The notes: a model not told the origin generated them from the letters alone. A stretch of DNA of 64,000 nt from Clostridium sp. D53t1_180928_C8 (GCF_015667795.1 NZ_JADPEL010000011.1:52478-116477); one strand, 5' to 3'; numbered from the stretch's first letter, positions 43,123 through 51,814 are shown. Numbers and translations: made by a program.

Positions 43123-44775
43123 TTAAACTATATTAAAATCTACATATTCATTTAATATATATCCTATATTATTCTTATATTGTATTTTACTCCATTCACC
43201 CATATGTTCTAATACTGCAATTTTTTTGCCCATAGCAATTGATCCAATTACATTTGAATCATAATTTGATTCATCTCTAACTTTTAATGATAAAGTAACT
43301 GAAGTTCCTTCTCTTAATACTGTATTTTCAGCTATAATTCTTGTATTTAATACAACATAATCCTTAGATACATATCCAGTTCCATTTCCGTATTTTATCT
43401 TATACCAAGTTCCACTTGTTTCAACAATTTCTACTTTTGATCCATTACTTAATGATCCTACTACTGAATAGCTTGTCCCTGCTCCACTTCTTACATTTAA
43501 AGCTCCATTTACCTTTATTGTTCCGCTTTGTGTGTCTGTTGATGAGCCATTATTTCCTGAATCTGTCGATACTGTTACATAATCTTTACTTACGTATCCA
43601 TATCCACTTCCGTATTTTATCTTATACCAAGTTCCAGTTGTTTCAACAATTTCTACTTTTGATCCATTGCTTAATGATCCTACTACTGAATAGCTTGTTC
43701 CTGCTCCACTTCTTACATTTAAAGCTCCATTTACTTTTATTGTTCCGCTTTGCGTCGCTATTGATGGATTATTATTTCCATTATTACTATTATTGTTTCC
43801 ATTGCCTCCTGAATTATTTATTATTACATTATTTGCTAAATAATCCATTATACCATTAGCAATTCCCTCTGCAATTTTATCTTGATAGCTACTAGAACTT
43901 AAGTTTCTTGCTTCTGTTGGGTTTGATACAAATCCGCATTCAACCAAACTTGATGACATATTAGCTGTTCTAATTACAGCATAATTAGCAGATTTAACAC
44001 CTCTATTAACTGCATTAGTAGACTGTATTAAATCTGATTGTATTTCAGTTGCTAATTCTTTACTATCTTGTCTAGATGGATAATGATAGGTTTCTATTCC
44101 ATTTGCACTTGATGCTGTCGCAGAATTTTGATGTATAGATACAAATAAATCTGATCCCCAATTATTTGCCATTCTAGTTCTATCAGTCAATGATACATAT
44201 GTATCATCATATCTACTCATCTTAACTTGTACACCTTTTGCTTTTAATTTGGCTTCTATCTTTTGAGATATTTGTAGACTTATTTCATCTTCAAGAACTC
44301 CATTTTGAACTGCTCCATTATCATAGCCTCCATGTCCTGGATCAATAAATACTTTATAGTAATCTCTATCTATATTTTTAACTTTATTATTACTTAAAGT
44401 TTTAACATATGTGTTAGTAGCTACTCCACTTTCTGATATGCACACTTCTAAAATATGTACTGTATCATCAGTTTGTTGTGATACAAATGTGCTTCCTACG
44501 GCTTTTCCTACTAATTCTCCATTGACTATTTCGGCTACATTTTCATTATAAATAGTCCATCCATCATCTACTGGTAAATCAATAGCTTCACCAACAGTTA
44601 AGACTAATCCATCTTCTAGCTTAACCTCTTCGTCTTTATATTTTTCTAATAATTTAATTAATTCACTTTCTGACACATTATAAATTCCTTCTGCTTTTAC
44701 AATATCAGAAGGAGTTATTAATATCCCTGAAAGTATTAATAAACTTAATATCTTTAACTTATTAATATTAATCAC
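43123..44775 (-). CDS. N-acetylmuramoyl-L-alanine amidase with three SH3b domains
   Basis: Secreted cell-wall hydrolase. Signal peptide at residues ~1-29 (KLKILSLLILSGILITPSD), then a ~90-residue region opening with GIYNVSESELIKLLEKY. The Amidase_3 zinc domain follows: FIDPGHGGYDNG, SIHQNSA and LVECGFVSNPTEA carry the zinc ligands and catalytic Glu. After an Asn/Gly linker come two almost identical bacterial SH3 domains (GTIKVNGALNVRSGAGTSY) and a third divergent one. The frame is open to 44832, but only the GTG at 44775 has a ribosome site (AGGTAG, 8 bases away) and gives a compact signal peptide. An ATG at 44793 is the alternative. Confidence 0.9.
   Translation of the reverse strand: MININKLKILSLLILSGILITPSDIVKAEGIYNVSESELIKLLEKYKDEEVKLEDGLVLTVGEAIDLPVDDGWTIYNENVAEIVNGELVGKAVGSTFVSQQTDDTVHILEVCISESGVATNTYVKTLSNNKVKNIDRDYYKVFIDPGHGGYDNGAVQNGVLEDEISLQISQKIEAKLKAKGVQVKMSRYDDTYVSLTDRTRMANNWGSDLFVSIHQNSATASSANGIETYHYPSRQDSKELATEIQSDLIQSTNAVNRGVKSANYAVIRTANMSSSLVECGFVSNPTEARNLSSSSYQDKIAEGIANGIMDYLANNVIINNSGGNGNNNSNNGNNNPSIATQSGTIKVNGALNVRSGAGTSYSVVGSLSNGSKVEIVETTGTWYKIKYGSGYGYVSKDYVTVSTDSGNNGSSTDTQSGTIKVNGALNVRSGAGTSYSVVGSLSNGSKVEIVETSGTWYKIKYGNGTGYVSKDYVVLNTRIIAENTVLREGTSVTLSLKVRDESNYDSNVIGSIAMGKKIAVLEHMGEWSKIQYKNNIGYILNEYVDFNIV
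43355..43756. repeat. 222-bp tandem repeat coding two SH3b domains
   Basis: The first two SH3b domains of the amidase are coded by two direct repeats with a 222-base (74-codon) period. They differ at only a few positions within the domain, mostly in the linker. The near identity at DNA level indicates a recent duplication or continuing gene conversion, and unequal crossing-over here would add or remove a domain. Confidence 0.85.
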
Positions 44776-44905
44776 CTTACTTTCTACCTGCATATAATAC
44801 ATTATACATATTTTTCTGCTAAAATAAACCAACTTTTAATGAAAAATTTGGAATATTTTAGTTTTTATTTATACTTTTACTTTTTTCTTGTTCATATAAA
44901 AAATA

Positions 44906-44939
44906 AAATTACAATATAAGGTTGCTTATATTGTAATTT
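44906..44939 (-). terminator. Terminator of the 40-aa gene
   Basis: A 15-bp perfect stem (AAATTACAATATAAG with CTTATATTGTAATTT, loop GTTG) and TTATTTTTTATAT after it on the minus strand. Confidence 0.85.
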
Positions 44940-44950
44940 CATCTAAAAAC

Positions 44951-45073
44951 TTATTTAACTTTTTCCCATGCAATCATAACAAAATCTTTTCCTGTTTCAG
45001 ACTTAATTAAATTTTCAGCTTTTTTTATAGCTTCTACTTCCTCTTTGCTAACCTGTGCAACTTTATAATCCAT
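44951..45073 (-). CDS. Small soluble protein, 40 aa
   Basis: Frame MDYKVAQVSKEEVEAIKKAE followed by 20 further residues ending MIAWEKVK. The ATG at 45073 has the excellent Shine-Dalgarno AAAGGAGATGAATTT; an in-frame ATG 20 codons upstream lacks one. The peptide is predicted to be a helical hairpin with a conserved-looking FVMIAWEK end. A strong terminator follows directly. Function unknown. Confidence 0.75.
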   Translation of the reverse strand: MDYKVAQVSKEEVEAIKKAENLIKSETGKDFVMIAWEKVK

Positions 45074-45154
45074 AAATTCATCTCCTTTAAATGATATATT
45101 ATAGTTTCTGATACTTTGTCTATGTATATTCATTTAAATTGATTACTATATTTT

Positions 45155-46564
45155 TTATTCTTTTATTATTTTAACTAATGTTCCTTCTATCCCAATTACA
45201 CTTCTATTATTTCTAATATAGCCTTCTATAATTTCTATAGCTTCCTTAGATATTACTTCACCACCACAAATCAATGGAATTCCTGGTGGGTATGGAATTA
45301 ATGATTCTTTAGAAATTCCCCCTATACTTTTACTAATATCTATATATTCAAACTTCTTATTAAATACTTCATATGGTTCTAATATCTTTTTAGGAATCAC
45401 ACTATAATAATTTTGATATAACTCTTCCTTAATTGATGATAAATCTAATTTTAAAATGGCATTATATATTTTTTCAAAATCTTCTTCTACATTAAATGGT
45501 GATAAAATTAATACTACTCCACCTGCAAAACTCATTTCACATTGTATTTGCATTGTTCTCATATAGTCTAATAATTTATGTCCACTATATCCTTTTGGCA
45601 AGATTAATATATATCTGCTTGAATCAAGGTTATATCCCTTAGGCAAATCATTTACTTGTAAAACACTTACTTTATTTAATTCACTTATTTTTACAGCCCA
45701 TTTATCAGCTAACTCTATTATGTAATCATAATCTTTCTTTCCGTAATTATCTAAATAATATCTTGAATAATCTAATGATGACATTATTAGATATGAAGGC
45801 GATGTAGTCATAAATGCTTTTAAATAAAAATCTACATTATTATCATTATTAACTAAAAGATATGATCCTTGAGTTAGACTAGGTAATGTCTTATGAGCAC
45901 TTAATACTACATAATCAGCATATGTAGCTATGGATTTAGGTAGCTTTTCACTTATTCCATAATGTGCTCCATGTGCTCCATCAATAATTATTGATAATCC
46001 TCTTTCCTTTAACTCTTTTAATGTATCAAATATATCATATCCTATACCAAAATAATTTGGATAAGTTAATATTATTCCCTTTGCATTACTACATTCTTCT
46101 AATGCTTTGTATATTTCTTTTTCTGTTGGAGGTAAAAATATTCCTTTATCCTCATGAATAACAGGTTCAATATATTTTACTTTTAACTTTCTTAAAATTA
46201 GCCCATTATAAACAGATTTATGACAGTTTCTTTCTACTAATACTTCATCTCCTTCATTAAATGCATCAAATATTGCTGCTAAATTTCCAGCTGTACTTCC
46301 ATTAACAACAAAATATGCTTTTTTTACTCCATAAGTTTTAGCCAATAACTCTTGTGCCTCTTTAATTACTCCCTCTGGACAATGAAGATTATCTAATGGG
46401 TCAACTTCCGTAATATCTAAAAAGCCCATATTACTTACAAATTCTCTTCCTATATCGTCTCTTAAAAATCCAATTCCACTTTTATTACCTGGCATTGAAA
46501 GAATAAGATTATCTTCTTTTTTATATTTTAATACTTCTTCTAATAACGGTATTCTTTTGCTCAT
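45155..46564 (-). CDS. Orn/Lys/Arg decarboxylase family PLP enzyme
   Basis: 469 residues, the short Gram-positive branch (YaaO/SpeA-like) of fold-type I amino-acid decarboxylases. PLP lysine in SAHKTLPSLTQGS near residue 225, Asp in IIIDGAHGAHYG near 200, FVVNGSTAGNLAAIF near 86. A separate C-terminal domain covers ~375-469. It probably forms a polyamine or cadaverine/agmatine from a basic amino acid; which one is not readable. The first residues (MSKRIPLLEEVLKYKKED) are typical of this group. Confidence 0.92.
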   Translation of the reverse strand: MSKRIPLLEEVLKYKKEDNLILSMPGNKSGIGFLRDDIGREFVSNMGFLDITEVDPLDNLHCPEGVIKEAQELLAKTYGVKKAYFVVNGSTAGNLAAIFDAFNEGDEVLVERNCHKSVYNGLILRKLKVKYIEPVIHEDKGIFLPPTEKEIYKALEECSNAKGIILTYPNYFGIGYDIFDTLKELKERGLSIIIDGAHGAHYGISEKLPKSIATYADYVVLSAHKTLPSLTQGSYLLVNNDNNVDFYLKAFMTTSPSYLIMSSLDYSRYYLDNYGKKDYDYIIELADKWAVKISELNKVSVLQVNDLPKGYNLDSSRYILILPKGYSGHKLLDYMRTMQIQCEMSFAGGVVLILSPFNVEEDFEKIYNAILKLDLSSIKEELYQNYYSVIPKKILEPYEVFNKKFEYIDISKSIGGISKESLIPYPPGIPLICGGEVISKEAIEIIEGYIRNNRSVIGIEGTLVKIIKE

Positions 46565-46691
46565 CTATATTTTTCTCCATCTACTTAATACTTCTTATAC
46601 TATATTAATAAATACTATAAATAAAAACCACAAAAACTTTATTGCATATTACTTATTTTACATGGAAAGCTAATTTTGAGGTGATTTGTTT

Positions 46692-47070
46692 ATGAACTTA
46701 CTTTTAAATATAATTATTGCATCATGTTTATTCTTTAATAGTAATTCTGATGATTTATCAATTAATTATCAATACCCTAGAAATATTGATGCATTAATTT
46801 TAGCTTATGATGAAATGTATAATTATAATAATAATCATTTTGTTGATATTTAAATTAAAGGAAATTGGATTAGCTAATAATTTTGGTTCAATTAAAGTTG
46901 ATGGTTATTTATTGATGATTACTAATATTAGTTCAAACGAAGCTGGTGAAACAATAATTGAAGGCTCTAAATATCATAGTCCTGTTGGTTCTTATCAATA
47001 TAAAGTCACACTTAAAGTTATTAATAATACTTGGAGTGTTATTGATACAAACTTAATAAGTATTGCTTAG
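46692..47070 (+). pseudogene. Small secreted/membrane protein gene with a frameshift
   Basis: An ATG at 46692 behind GAGGTGATTTGTTT opens a frame with a signal-peptide-like start (MNLLLNIIIASCLFF) that stops after 53 codons at 46851. The following +1 frame continues sensibly (KLKEIGLANNFGSIKVDGYL) to 47070. Removing one T from the TTT at 46849-46851 joins both into a 125-residue protein (..NNNHFVDIKLKEIGL..). Either a true frameshift mutation or a base-calling error. The C-terminal part resembles a small beta-sheet domain (SYQYKVTLKVINNTWSVID). Confidence 0.65.
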
Positions 47071-47091
47071 CTAGAGTACTATTATATAAAT

Positions 47092-47131
47092 AAAAAACTC
47101 ACTACTATTATATATAGTAGTAAGTTTTTCT
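47092..47131. terminator. Bidirectional terminator
   Basis: AAAAACT-ACTACTA pairs with TAGTAGT-AGTTTTT with one mismatch. It lies between the frameshifted small gene and the M16 peptidase gene, which converge here. Confidence 0.8.
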
Positions 47132-47138
47132 ATTTTTA

Positions 47139-48353
47139 TTATTTAGTAATAACTTGTATTGTCATTTTACTAAAAACCTTAATTACCGTATCTATAATAA
47201 AGCTTACAGGCATTTTATTTAAATCTTCACTTTCGTCAAGATATAATAATCCATCACCAAACATAGTATCATAAGTAGCTATTTGCATAGCTAATCTTAC
47301 ACTTTGTTCATCAGCAAATAATCTTTTCAATCTAAAACTTTTTATTAATGACTCAACATCATTTTTCTTTAATATATGTCTATACTCATCAACATTTTTT
47401 ATTAATTCTTGTATGATTTCTATTGATTTATCTACATTTTCATGAGCAGTACTATAAGTAATTTTATAAACCTTTATATATTCTTCATTAGCAACTCTAG
47501 TTAATACATCATAAACCAATGAATGTTTTGTTCTTAATGTATCAAATAATATAGAATTTACCCCTTCTCCAAAGTATTGATTGAAAACTCTTAATGCTTT
47601 TATCTCCCAATGGCTTAATTCATCAATAGGGAATATAATTTGAATCTTTGCGCTATTTATATCTTCTTTTCTATCAATAAAAATTCCACTCTTAGGAATG
47701 CTAATCTTTTCTTCATTTTCAGGTATCTTTTCACTTCTCCAGTCTATAAAACAATCTTCTATCATCTCTTTTACATCTTCAAAATCCAAACTTGAGATTA
47801 TAGTAATAGTTGCATTATTAGCACAATAATAATTATTAAAGAAATCTATTGCATCATCTATTGTCATATTATTTAATGATTCTTTAGTACCTATAATAGG
47901 ATGCTTAAGTCTTCTATTTTCCATACAGTTATAATAAAGCTTATCTTCTGTATATTGTTCTAACTCCTCATCCCATTCTTTTAGTTCTTGCTTTATTACT
48001 TCCATCTCTTCTTTAAAACCTTCTTCAGTAAATACTGGTGCTAAAAGAATATCTGAAAATAAATCTAATCCCTTTTGTAAATCTTCGCTTAATAAAGTTC
48101 CATAGAATACTACATAAGGATAGTTAGTCATGGCATTTTGGAAACCAAATATACTGCTTAATTCTTCATTTATTTCCTTTTCGCTTCTTGTTTCTGTTCC
48201 CTTATATACCATGTGTTCAGTAACATGAGCTATACCTAATTTTTCTCCATCACGTCCTGCTCCTGCATCTAATGATATGCATATTGATGTTAACTCACTA
48301 TTACCTTTTTTATAAATAAATTTTAATCCGTTATCTAATATATATTCTTTCAT
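47139..48353 (-). CDS. M16 family zinc peptidase (insulinase-like)
   Basis: 404 residues, a single-chain pitrilysin-type peptidase. The inverted zinc motif HxxEH is intact (AHVTEHMVYKG, His43/Glu46/His47) and the third ligand is probably a Glu in EVIKQELKEWDE near 120. The second half is the inactive partner domain (INSAKIQIIFPIDELS). M16 peptidases process small peptides, and in PQQ and some other RiPP systems they trim the modified precursor. It lies about 3 kb downstream of the SCIFF genes in the same direction. Shine-Dalgarno AGAGGTGAGATTTA. Confidence 0.92.
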   Translation of the reverse strand: MKEYILDNGLKFIYKKGNSELTSICISLDAGAGRDGEKLGIAHVTEHMVYKGTETRSEKEINEELSSIFGFQNAMTNYPYVVFYGTLLSEDLQKGLDLFSDILLAPVFTEEGFKEEMEVIKQELKEWDEELEQYTEDKLYYNCMENRRLKHPIIGTKESLNNMTIDDAIDFFNNYYCANNATITIISSLDFEDVKEMIEDCFIDWRSEKIPENEEKISIPKSGIFIDRKEDINSAKIQIIFPIDELSHWEIKALRVFNQYFGEGVNSILFDTLRTKHSLVYDVLTRVANEEYIKVYKITYSTAHENVDKSIEIIQELIKNVDEYRHILKKNDVESLIKSFRLKRLFADEQSVRLAMQIATYDTMFGDGLLYLDESEDLNKMPVSFIIDTVIKVFSKMTIQVITK

Positions 48354-48676
48354 TAAATCTCACCTCTTTTTTTCATTATATCATATCAATTTCATAATTC
48401 TTTTGATTGCTTTTCTTCTTTTAATTCTATGCTTTTTATATAACCTATTTCTCTCTATATAAGCCTGTTATACAAAAATGTTGCTAACAACATTTTTGTA
48501 TAACACATTCATATATCATAAAACTAACATATACCTTCCCTCATCTTTTAATATGTAATTCATAAGATTTATTAAAAAAATTTATTGTTATCACTATTTA
48601 CTTTTAATTATCCAACCCCAAATAGACCATTACCCCAAATGATAATAGTCATAACCTCTTATGTATCTACTTTTTA
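48354..48676. other. Gene-free region between M16 peptidase and transposase-derived gene
   Basis: Some 320 bases; the only clear structure is a 17-bp perfect inverted repeat at 48467-48504. No terminal repeats of an insertion sequence were recognised here or on the other side of the transposase-like gene. Confidence 0.6.
48467..48504. repeat. 17-bp perfect inverted repeat
   Basis: GTTATACAAAAATGTTG and its exact complement around loop CTAA. There is a T run inside the arm but none behind it. It may end the transposase-like transcript or be an operator. Confidence 0.7.
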
Positions 48677-49597
48677 CTATATTGATAATCTTTTTGATTT
48701 TATCTTCTGCCAAGATAAATAAGAATTTATTTCTGCCTTTGAATTAATTTCAAATCTTATTTTATTTATTACTGATTTATTCTTTTTATCTTCAATGTCA
48801 TTTTTATATTCAAAAGCTCTCCAAGCAAAATAATGATCTAAATATTTACTAGCTACACCATTAAACTTCTTAAGCCATACCTTAAGTTTATTAGAATATG
48901 TTATATCTATATTTGAAATTTCATTATCACTTATATTAACCTTATTAATCTCATTAAACCCCTTTGCAAAAACCTTTAATCTACCATCTAAAAATCCAGC
49001 TACATACGCCTTTCTATCTAATCTTGGAATAATATTATCTCTTATATCATAAAGTCCAATAAAATTTCTTGCTGCAAATATCGGAATAATATCTAAAGAT
49101 TTATTAATTGCATTAACTACTATAATTTTATCTCTTTCTTCTGAATGTTGTCTCCTATCCCCTTTAAAATTTTCATTCAAAACCAACTTTGTTAACTCAA
49201 CATATGATCCTATCTTTTCAATATAATTTTTTTCACATAAATCATGTAAAAATCTATGTCTCCAGAAAAACGCTGTTACCAATGTAATATTCATCTTAGC
49301 TGCACACTCTCTTAAAGATACCCCCTTAATAAAAACTTGAAAATATTTTTCCCACATATATTTAAGCTTTTTAGAATATCTAAATGGATTATTTATATCA
49401 TTGCTAAATGTTTTTCCACAGCTTTCATCTTTACATTTATATCTTTGAGCTCCTTTGTAAAACCCAAACTTAATAACACTATTACTTTGGCAATACGGAC
49501 ATGAATTATCACTTTTTTTATTTGACTTAACTTTATCTGGTATTGATTTGTAGTTTTCATTATTTTTATTCATTAAGGTTTTATAGATATTAATCAT
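48677..49597 (-). CDS. IS1595/ISXO2-like transposase-derived protein, probably inactive
   Basis: 306 residues with the domain order of IS1595-type transposases: zinc ribbon (CPYCQSNSVIKFGF ... YKCKDESC, residues ~33-60), an HTH region (GVSLRECAAKMNITLVTAFFWRH near 92, here given as GVSLRECAAKMN and TAFFWRHRF), then an RNase H-like domain. Where active members have VEIDET and later VNAYHSRLKGW, this protein has VELTKL and ITYSNKLKVW, so the first catalytic Asp and the Asn region are changed. FNGVASKYLDHYFAWR is well conserved. No terminal inverted repeats were found. Best read as a fossil or domesticated transposase. Confidence 0.72.
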   Translation of the reverse strand: MINIYKTLMNKNNENYKSIPDKVKSNKKSDNSCPYCQSNSVIKFGFYKGAQRYKCKDESCGKTFSNDINNPFRYSKKLKYMWEKYFQVFIKGVSLRECAAKMNITLVTAFFWRHRFLHDLCEKNYIEKIGSYVELTKLVLNENFKGDRRQHSEERDKIIVVNAINKSLDIIPIFAARNFIGLYDIRDNIIPRLDRKAYVAGFLDGRLKVFAKGFNEINKVNISDNEISNIDITYSNKLKVWLKKFNGVASKYLDHYFAWRAFEYKNDIEDKKNKSVINKIRFEINSKAEINSYLSWQKIKSKRLSI

Positions 49598-49762
49598 AAT
49601 TACATCACCAAAATTAATTATTAACTCATATCTATATCAATAAACATATTTACTTTATCTTTTTCTTTATTTATATAATTTTTGTAACTTATTCTAATCT
49701 TTTTAACTTTAGATATATTTTTTCTTAAATAATTATATGATAAATATAAATTTTTTCAAAAA

Positions 49763-49799
49763 AATAACAAGAACAAAGCATAACCTTGTTCTTGTTATT
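49763..49799 (-). terminator. Terminator of scfB
   Basis: A 14-bp perfect stem (AATAACAAGAACAA with TTGTTCTTGTTATT) and TTTTTTTGAAAAA after it on the minus strand, 12 bases behind the scfB stop. Confidence 0.9.
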
Positions 49800-49810
49800 A
49801 AACTCTTATT

Positions 49811-51163
49811 TTATTCAGCTTTAAGTGCTATTGCACATTCAATTCTCTTCTTTTGCATTTTACATCCAATTTCGTAAGGAATATTCATATCTCCATTAAA
49901 TGCAACATTGTTTGCTTGACATCCACCTGAACAGTAGAATCTTGCCCAACATTCTTTACATTTTGGTTTGTTATATATATGAGCCTTTTTAAACTTCTTA
50001 CCTAATTCTGAATCATAACTATCATCATAAATAGTTCCAAGTTTAAATTCTTCTCTACCAACAAATTGGTGACATGGATAAACTTCACCTTGTGGAGTTA
50101 TTGCAACATATTCAAATCCAGCACCGCATCCTGAAATTCTCTTGTAAACACATGGTCCACCATTTAAATCAATGTTGAAGTGATAGAAGTTGAACTCATC
50201 TCCTTCTTTCTTTCTTCTTGCCATTTCATTGTATAACTTATCATAGTTTTCAAATATTTCTGGTAAGTGCTCTTCTTTTAATTCTAAGAAATGACCTTTT
50301 TCAAGTACAACTGGTTCAATTGAAATTTCTCTAAATCCTTCATTAACCATAGCCTTAACATCTTCATAAAAATCAGTATTTGCTCCTGTAAATGTTCCTC
50401 TTACATAGTAATGTTTAGATTTATCTCTTTTTTCAATCATTCTCTTAATGTTTGGAAGTATATCATCATAAGAACCACTTCCGTCAATCTTAATTCTAAC
50501 ATTATCATTTACTTCTTTTCTACCATCTAATGAAAGGATAATATTGCCCATTTCTTTATCCATAAATTCCATCATCTCTTCAGTTAAAAGAGTTGCATTA
50601 GTAGTCATAGTAAATCTAATGTTTTTCTTCCAAGCCTTTTCATTCTCTCTAGCATAAGCTATTATTTCTTTAACCTTGTCCATGATCATTGTTGGTTCTC
50701 CACCAAATAAATCAATTTCAATATTTCTTCTTGGACCACTTCTCTTAACAACATAATCTATTGCTTTTTTAGCAGTTTCAACAGACATTACTCCTTTATG
50801 TCCATTGTACTCACCTTCATCAGCAAAACAATATTTACATCTTAAATTACATCCATGAATAATATTTAAACAGACAGCTTTTATATAATCTCTATCATCC
50901 ATTGATGAATGTGCTATATCTTCATACTGATCTCTTGAATATAATATATCCTCATCTATAAGTTCTAATAATTCTTCATAAGCTTCAGCTATAGTCTCTT
51001 CACCATATTTAGCTCCAAACTCTTTTATAAGCTCTTCCTTATCTCTTAGTTTATCATCATCAACTAAATCATAAACTAATTCATCTACAATATGTACAGC
51101 TCCTGTATTAACATCTAAAACAAAGAAATTATCTCCTTGTTTAAATTTGTGTATTAAAGCCAT
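49811..51163 (-). CDS. scfB: SCIFF maturase, radical SAM/SPASM thioether-forming enzyme
   Basis: 450 residues. Residues ~1-90 are a PqqD-like precursor-recognition domain (ALIHKFKQGDNFFVLDVNTG). The radical SAM cluster motif CNLRCKYC uses Cys105, Cys109 and Cys112. The C-terminal SPASM region has CGAGF, YPCHQF, CKECWARFYCSGGC and GCKMQ for two auxiliary [4Fe-4S] clusters. It forms a Cys-to-Thr thioether in the SCIFF peptide. The frame is open six codons upstream, but AGGAGG before the ATG at 51163 fixes the start MALIHKFK. It is transcribed behind scfA with a partial terminator and a tandem repeat in between. Confidence 0.95.
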   Translation of the reverse strand: MALIHKFKQGDNFFVLDVNTGAVHIVDELVYDLVDDDKLRDKEELIKEFGAKYGEETIAEAYEELLELIDEDILYSRDQYEDIAHSSMDDRDYIKAVCLNIIHGCNLRCKYCFADEGEYNGHKGVMSVETAKKAIDYVVKRSGPRRNIEIDLFGGEPTMIMDKVKEIIAYARENEKAWKKNIRFTMTTNATLLTEEMMEFMDKEMGNIILSLDGRKEVNDNVRIKIDGSGSYDDILPNIKRMIEKRDKSKHYYVRGTFTGANTDFYEDVKAMVNEGFREISIEPVVLEKGHFLELKEEHLPEIFENYDKLYNEMARRKKEGDEFNFYHFNIDLNGGPCVYKRISGCGAGFEYVAITPQGEVYPCHQFVGREEFKLGTIYDDSYDSELGKKFKKAHIYNKPKCKECWARFYCSGGCQANNVAFNGDMNIPYEIGCKMQKKRIECAIALKAE

Positions 51164-51256
51164 TTCAATTCCTCCTAGCACTATTTATTGCTCATATCAT
51201 ATAATTTACGATATGTTATAACTATATATATAACCTTAAAATAAATTTATTTTAAG

Positions 51257-51400
51257 GAAACACACTACTCTCTTTAGATCGTAGGTGTAAATTCAATTAG
51301 CTAAATCAAAGATTTAGAATCGTTTTATGAAACACACTACGCACTTTAGGTCGTAGGTGTAAATTCGATTAACTAAATCAAAGATTTAGAATCTCATTTA
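51257..51400. repeat. Two tandem 72-bp structured repeats between scfA and scfB
   Basis: Unit 1 begins at 51257 and unit 2 at 51329; both begin GAAACACACTAC and are about 90% identical. Each unit contains two hairpins: ACAC-CTAC paired with GTAG-GTGT (one bulge), and CTAAATC/GATTTAG with a 3-base loop. The differences fall mainly in loops and linkers, and unit 2 extends the first stem by one G-C pair. The scfA-scfB spacer is 343 bases long, mostly because of this array. It would be the 5' leader of scfB if transcription comes from scfA. Confidence 0.85.
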
Positions 51401-51463
51401 TGTTGAAACAATATCTTATTTAATCCAAATGTTAATTTGATAAATCAACTTAAACTAAAGAAT

Positions 51464-51504
51464 AAAGTTAAGCAGCAACCTTCTTGAAGTTACTGCTTGT
51501 CTTT
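51464..51504 (-). terminator. Imperfect terminator behind scfA
   Basis: AAGCAGTAACTTC pairs with GAAGGTTGCTGCTT (minus strand, one bulge, one G-U), closed by AAAG/CTTT and followed by ATTCTTTAG. A leaky terminator here would give more peptide than enzyme. Confidence 0.7.
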
Positions 51505-51506
51505 AA

Positions 51507-51644
51507 TTAGTTTTCACACTCTAAGTTAGCAACTGTGCAAGAAGTTTTGCAAGCTGATTGGCATGAGTTTGCACATTCCTTACATCCTGGTTTGCATAAG
51601 CTATTTTTAATGTTTGTTTTGTTGATTGTTTTTATGTGTTTCAT
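51507..51644 (-). CDS. scfA: SCIFF ribosomal peptide precursor (six cysteines in forty-five)
   Basis: 45 residues, MKHIKTINKTNIKNSLCKPG followed by the cysteine-rich core. Cysteines are at 17, 21, 24, 28, 32, 36 and 43, so there are seven: the six usual ones plus Cys17. The core SACKTSCTV places Cys32 and Thr37 exactly where the thioether bond is known in SCIFF peptides. Shine-Dalgarno GGAGGATTCGAC. The gene is easily missed by size cut-offs. The mature product and its function are unknown in any organism. It is transcribed just before the maturase gene. Confidence 0.95.
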   Translation of the reverse strand: MKHIKTINKTNIKNSLCKPGCKECANSCQSACKTSCTVANLECEN

Positions 51645-51814
51645 GTCGAATCCTCCATATTTTCAAATATAACATTGGTAATTATAGCACAGTTTCTCAT
51701 GGTAATAAAGTATTTATTTTCCTAAGTCTGTACCATATCATACCCACAATAAAATATATATTAAAAATCAATTTATATTATTACTTTATTTCAAAACTTA
51801 TTTGATTTTAATAA

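Noticed and set aside
43416-43859. 147-residue Leu/His/Phe-rich plus-strand frame
   Set aside because: It is the antisense of the repeated SH3b region of the amidase; composition is artificial and there is no ribosome site.
46840-46860. Programmed +1 frameshift in the small secreted protein gene
   Set aside because: The codon before TAA is ATT and does not allow good re-pairing after a +1 slip; no internal Shine-Dalgarno is suitably placed. A one-base indel is simpler.
48467-49597. Complete insertion sequence around the transposase-like gene
   Set aside because: The inverted repeat at 48467 is a hairpin, not matched by a copy on the other side of the gene; no target duplication was found.
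51257-51400. CRISPR or short-spacer array
   Set aside because: Only two adjacent 72-bp copies with internal hairpins and no spacer.
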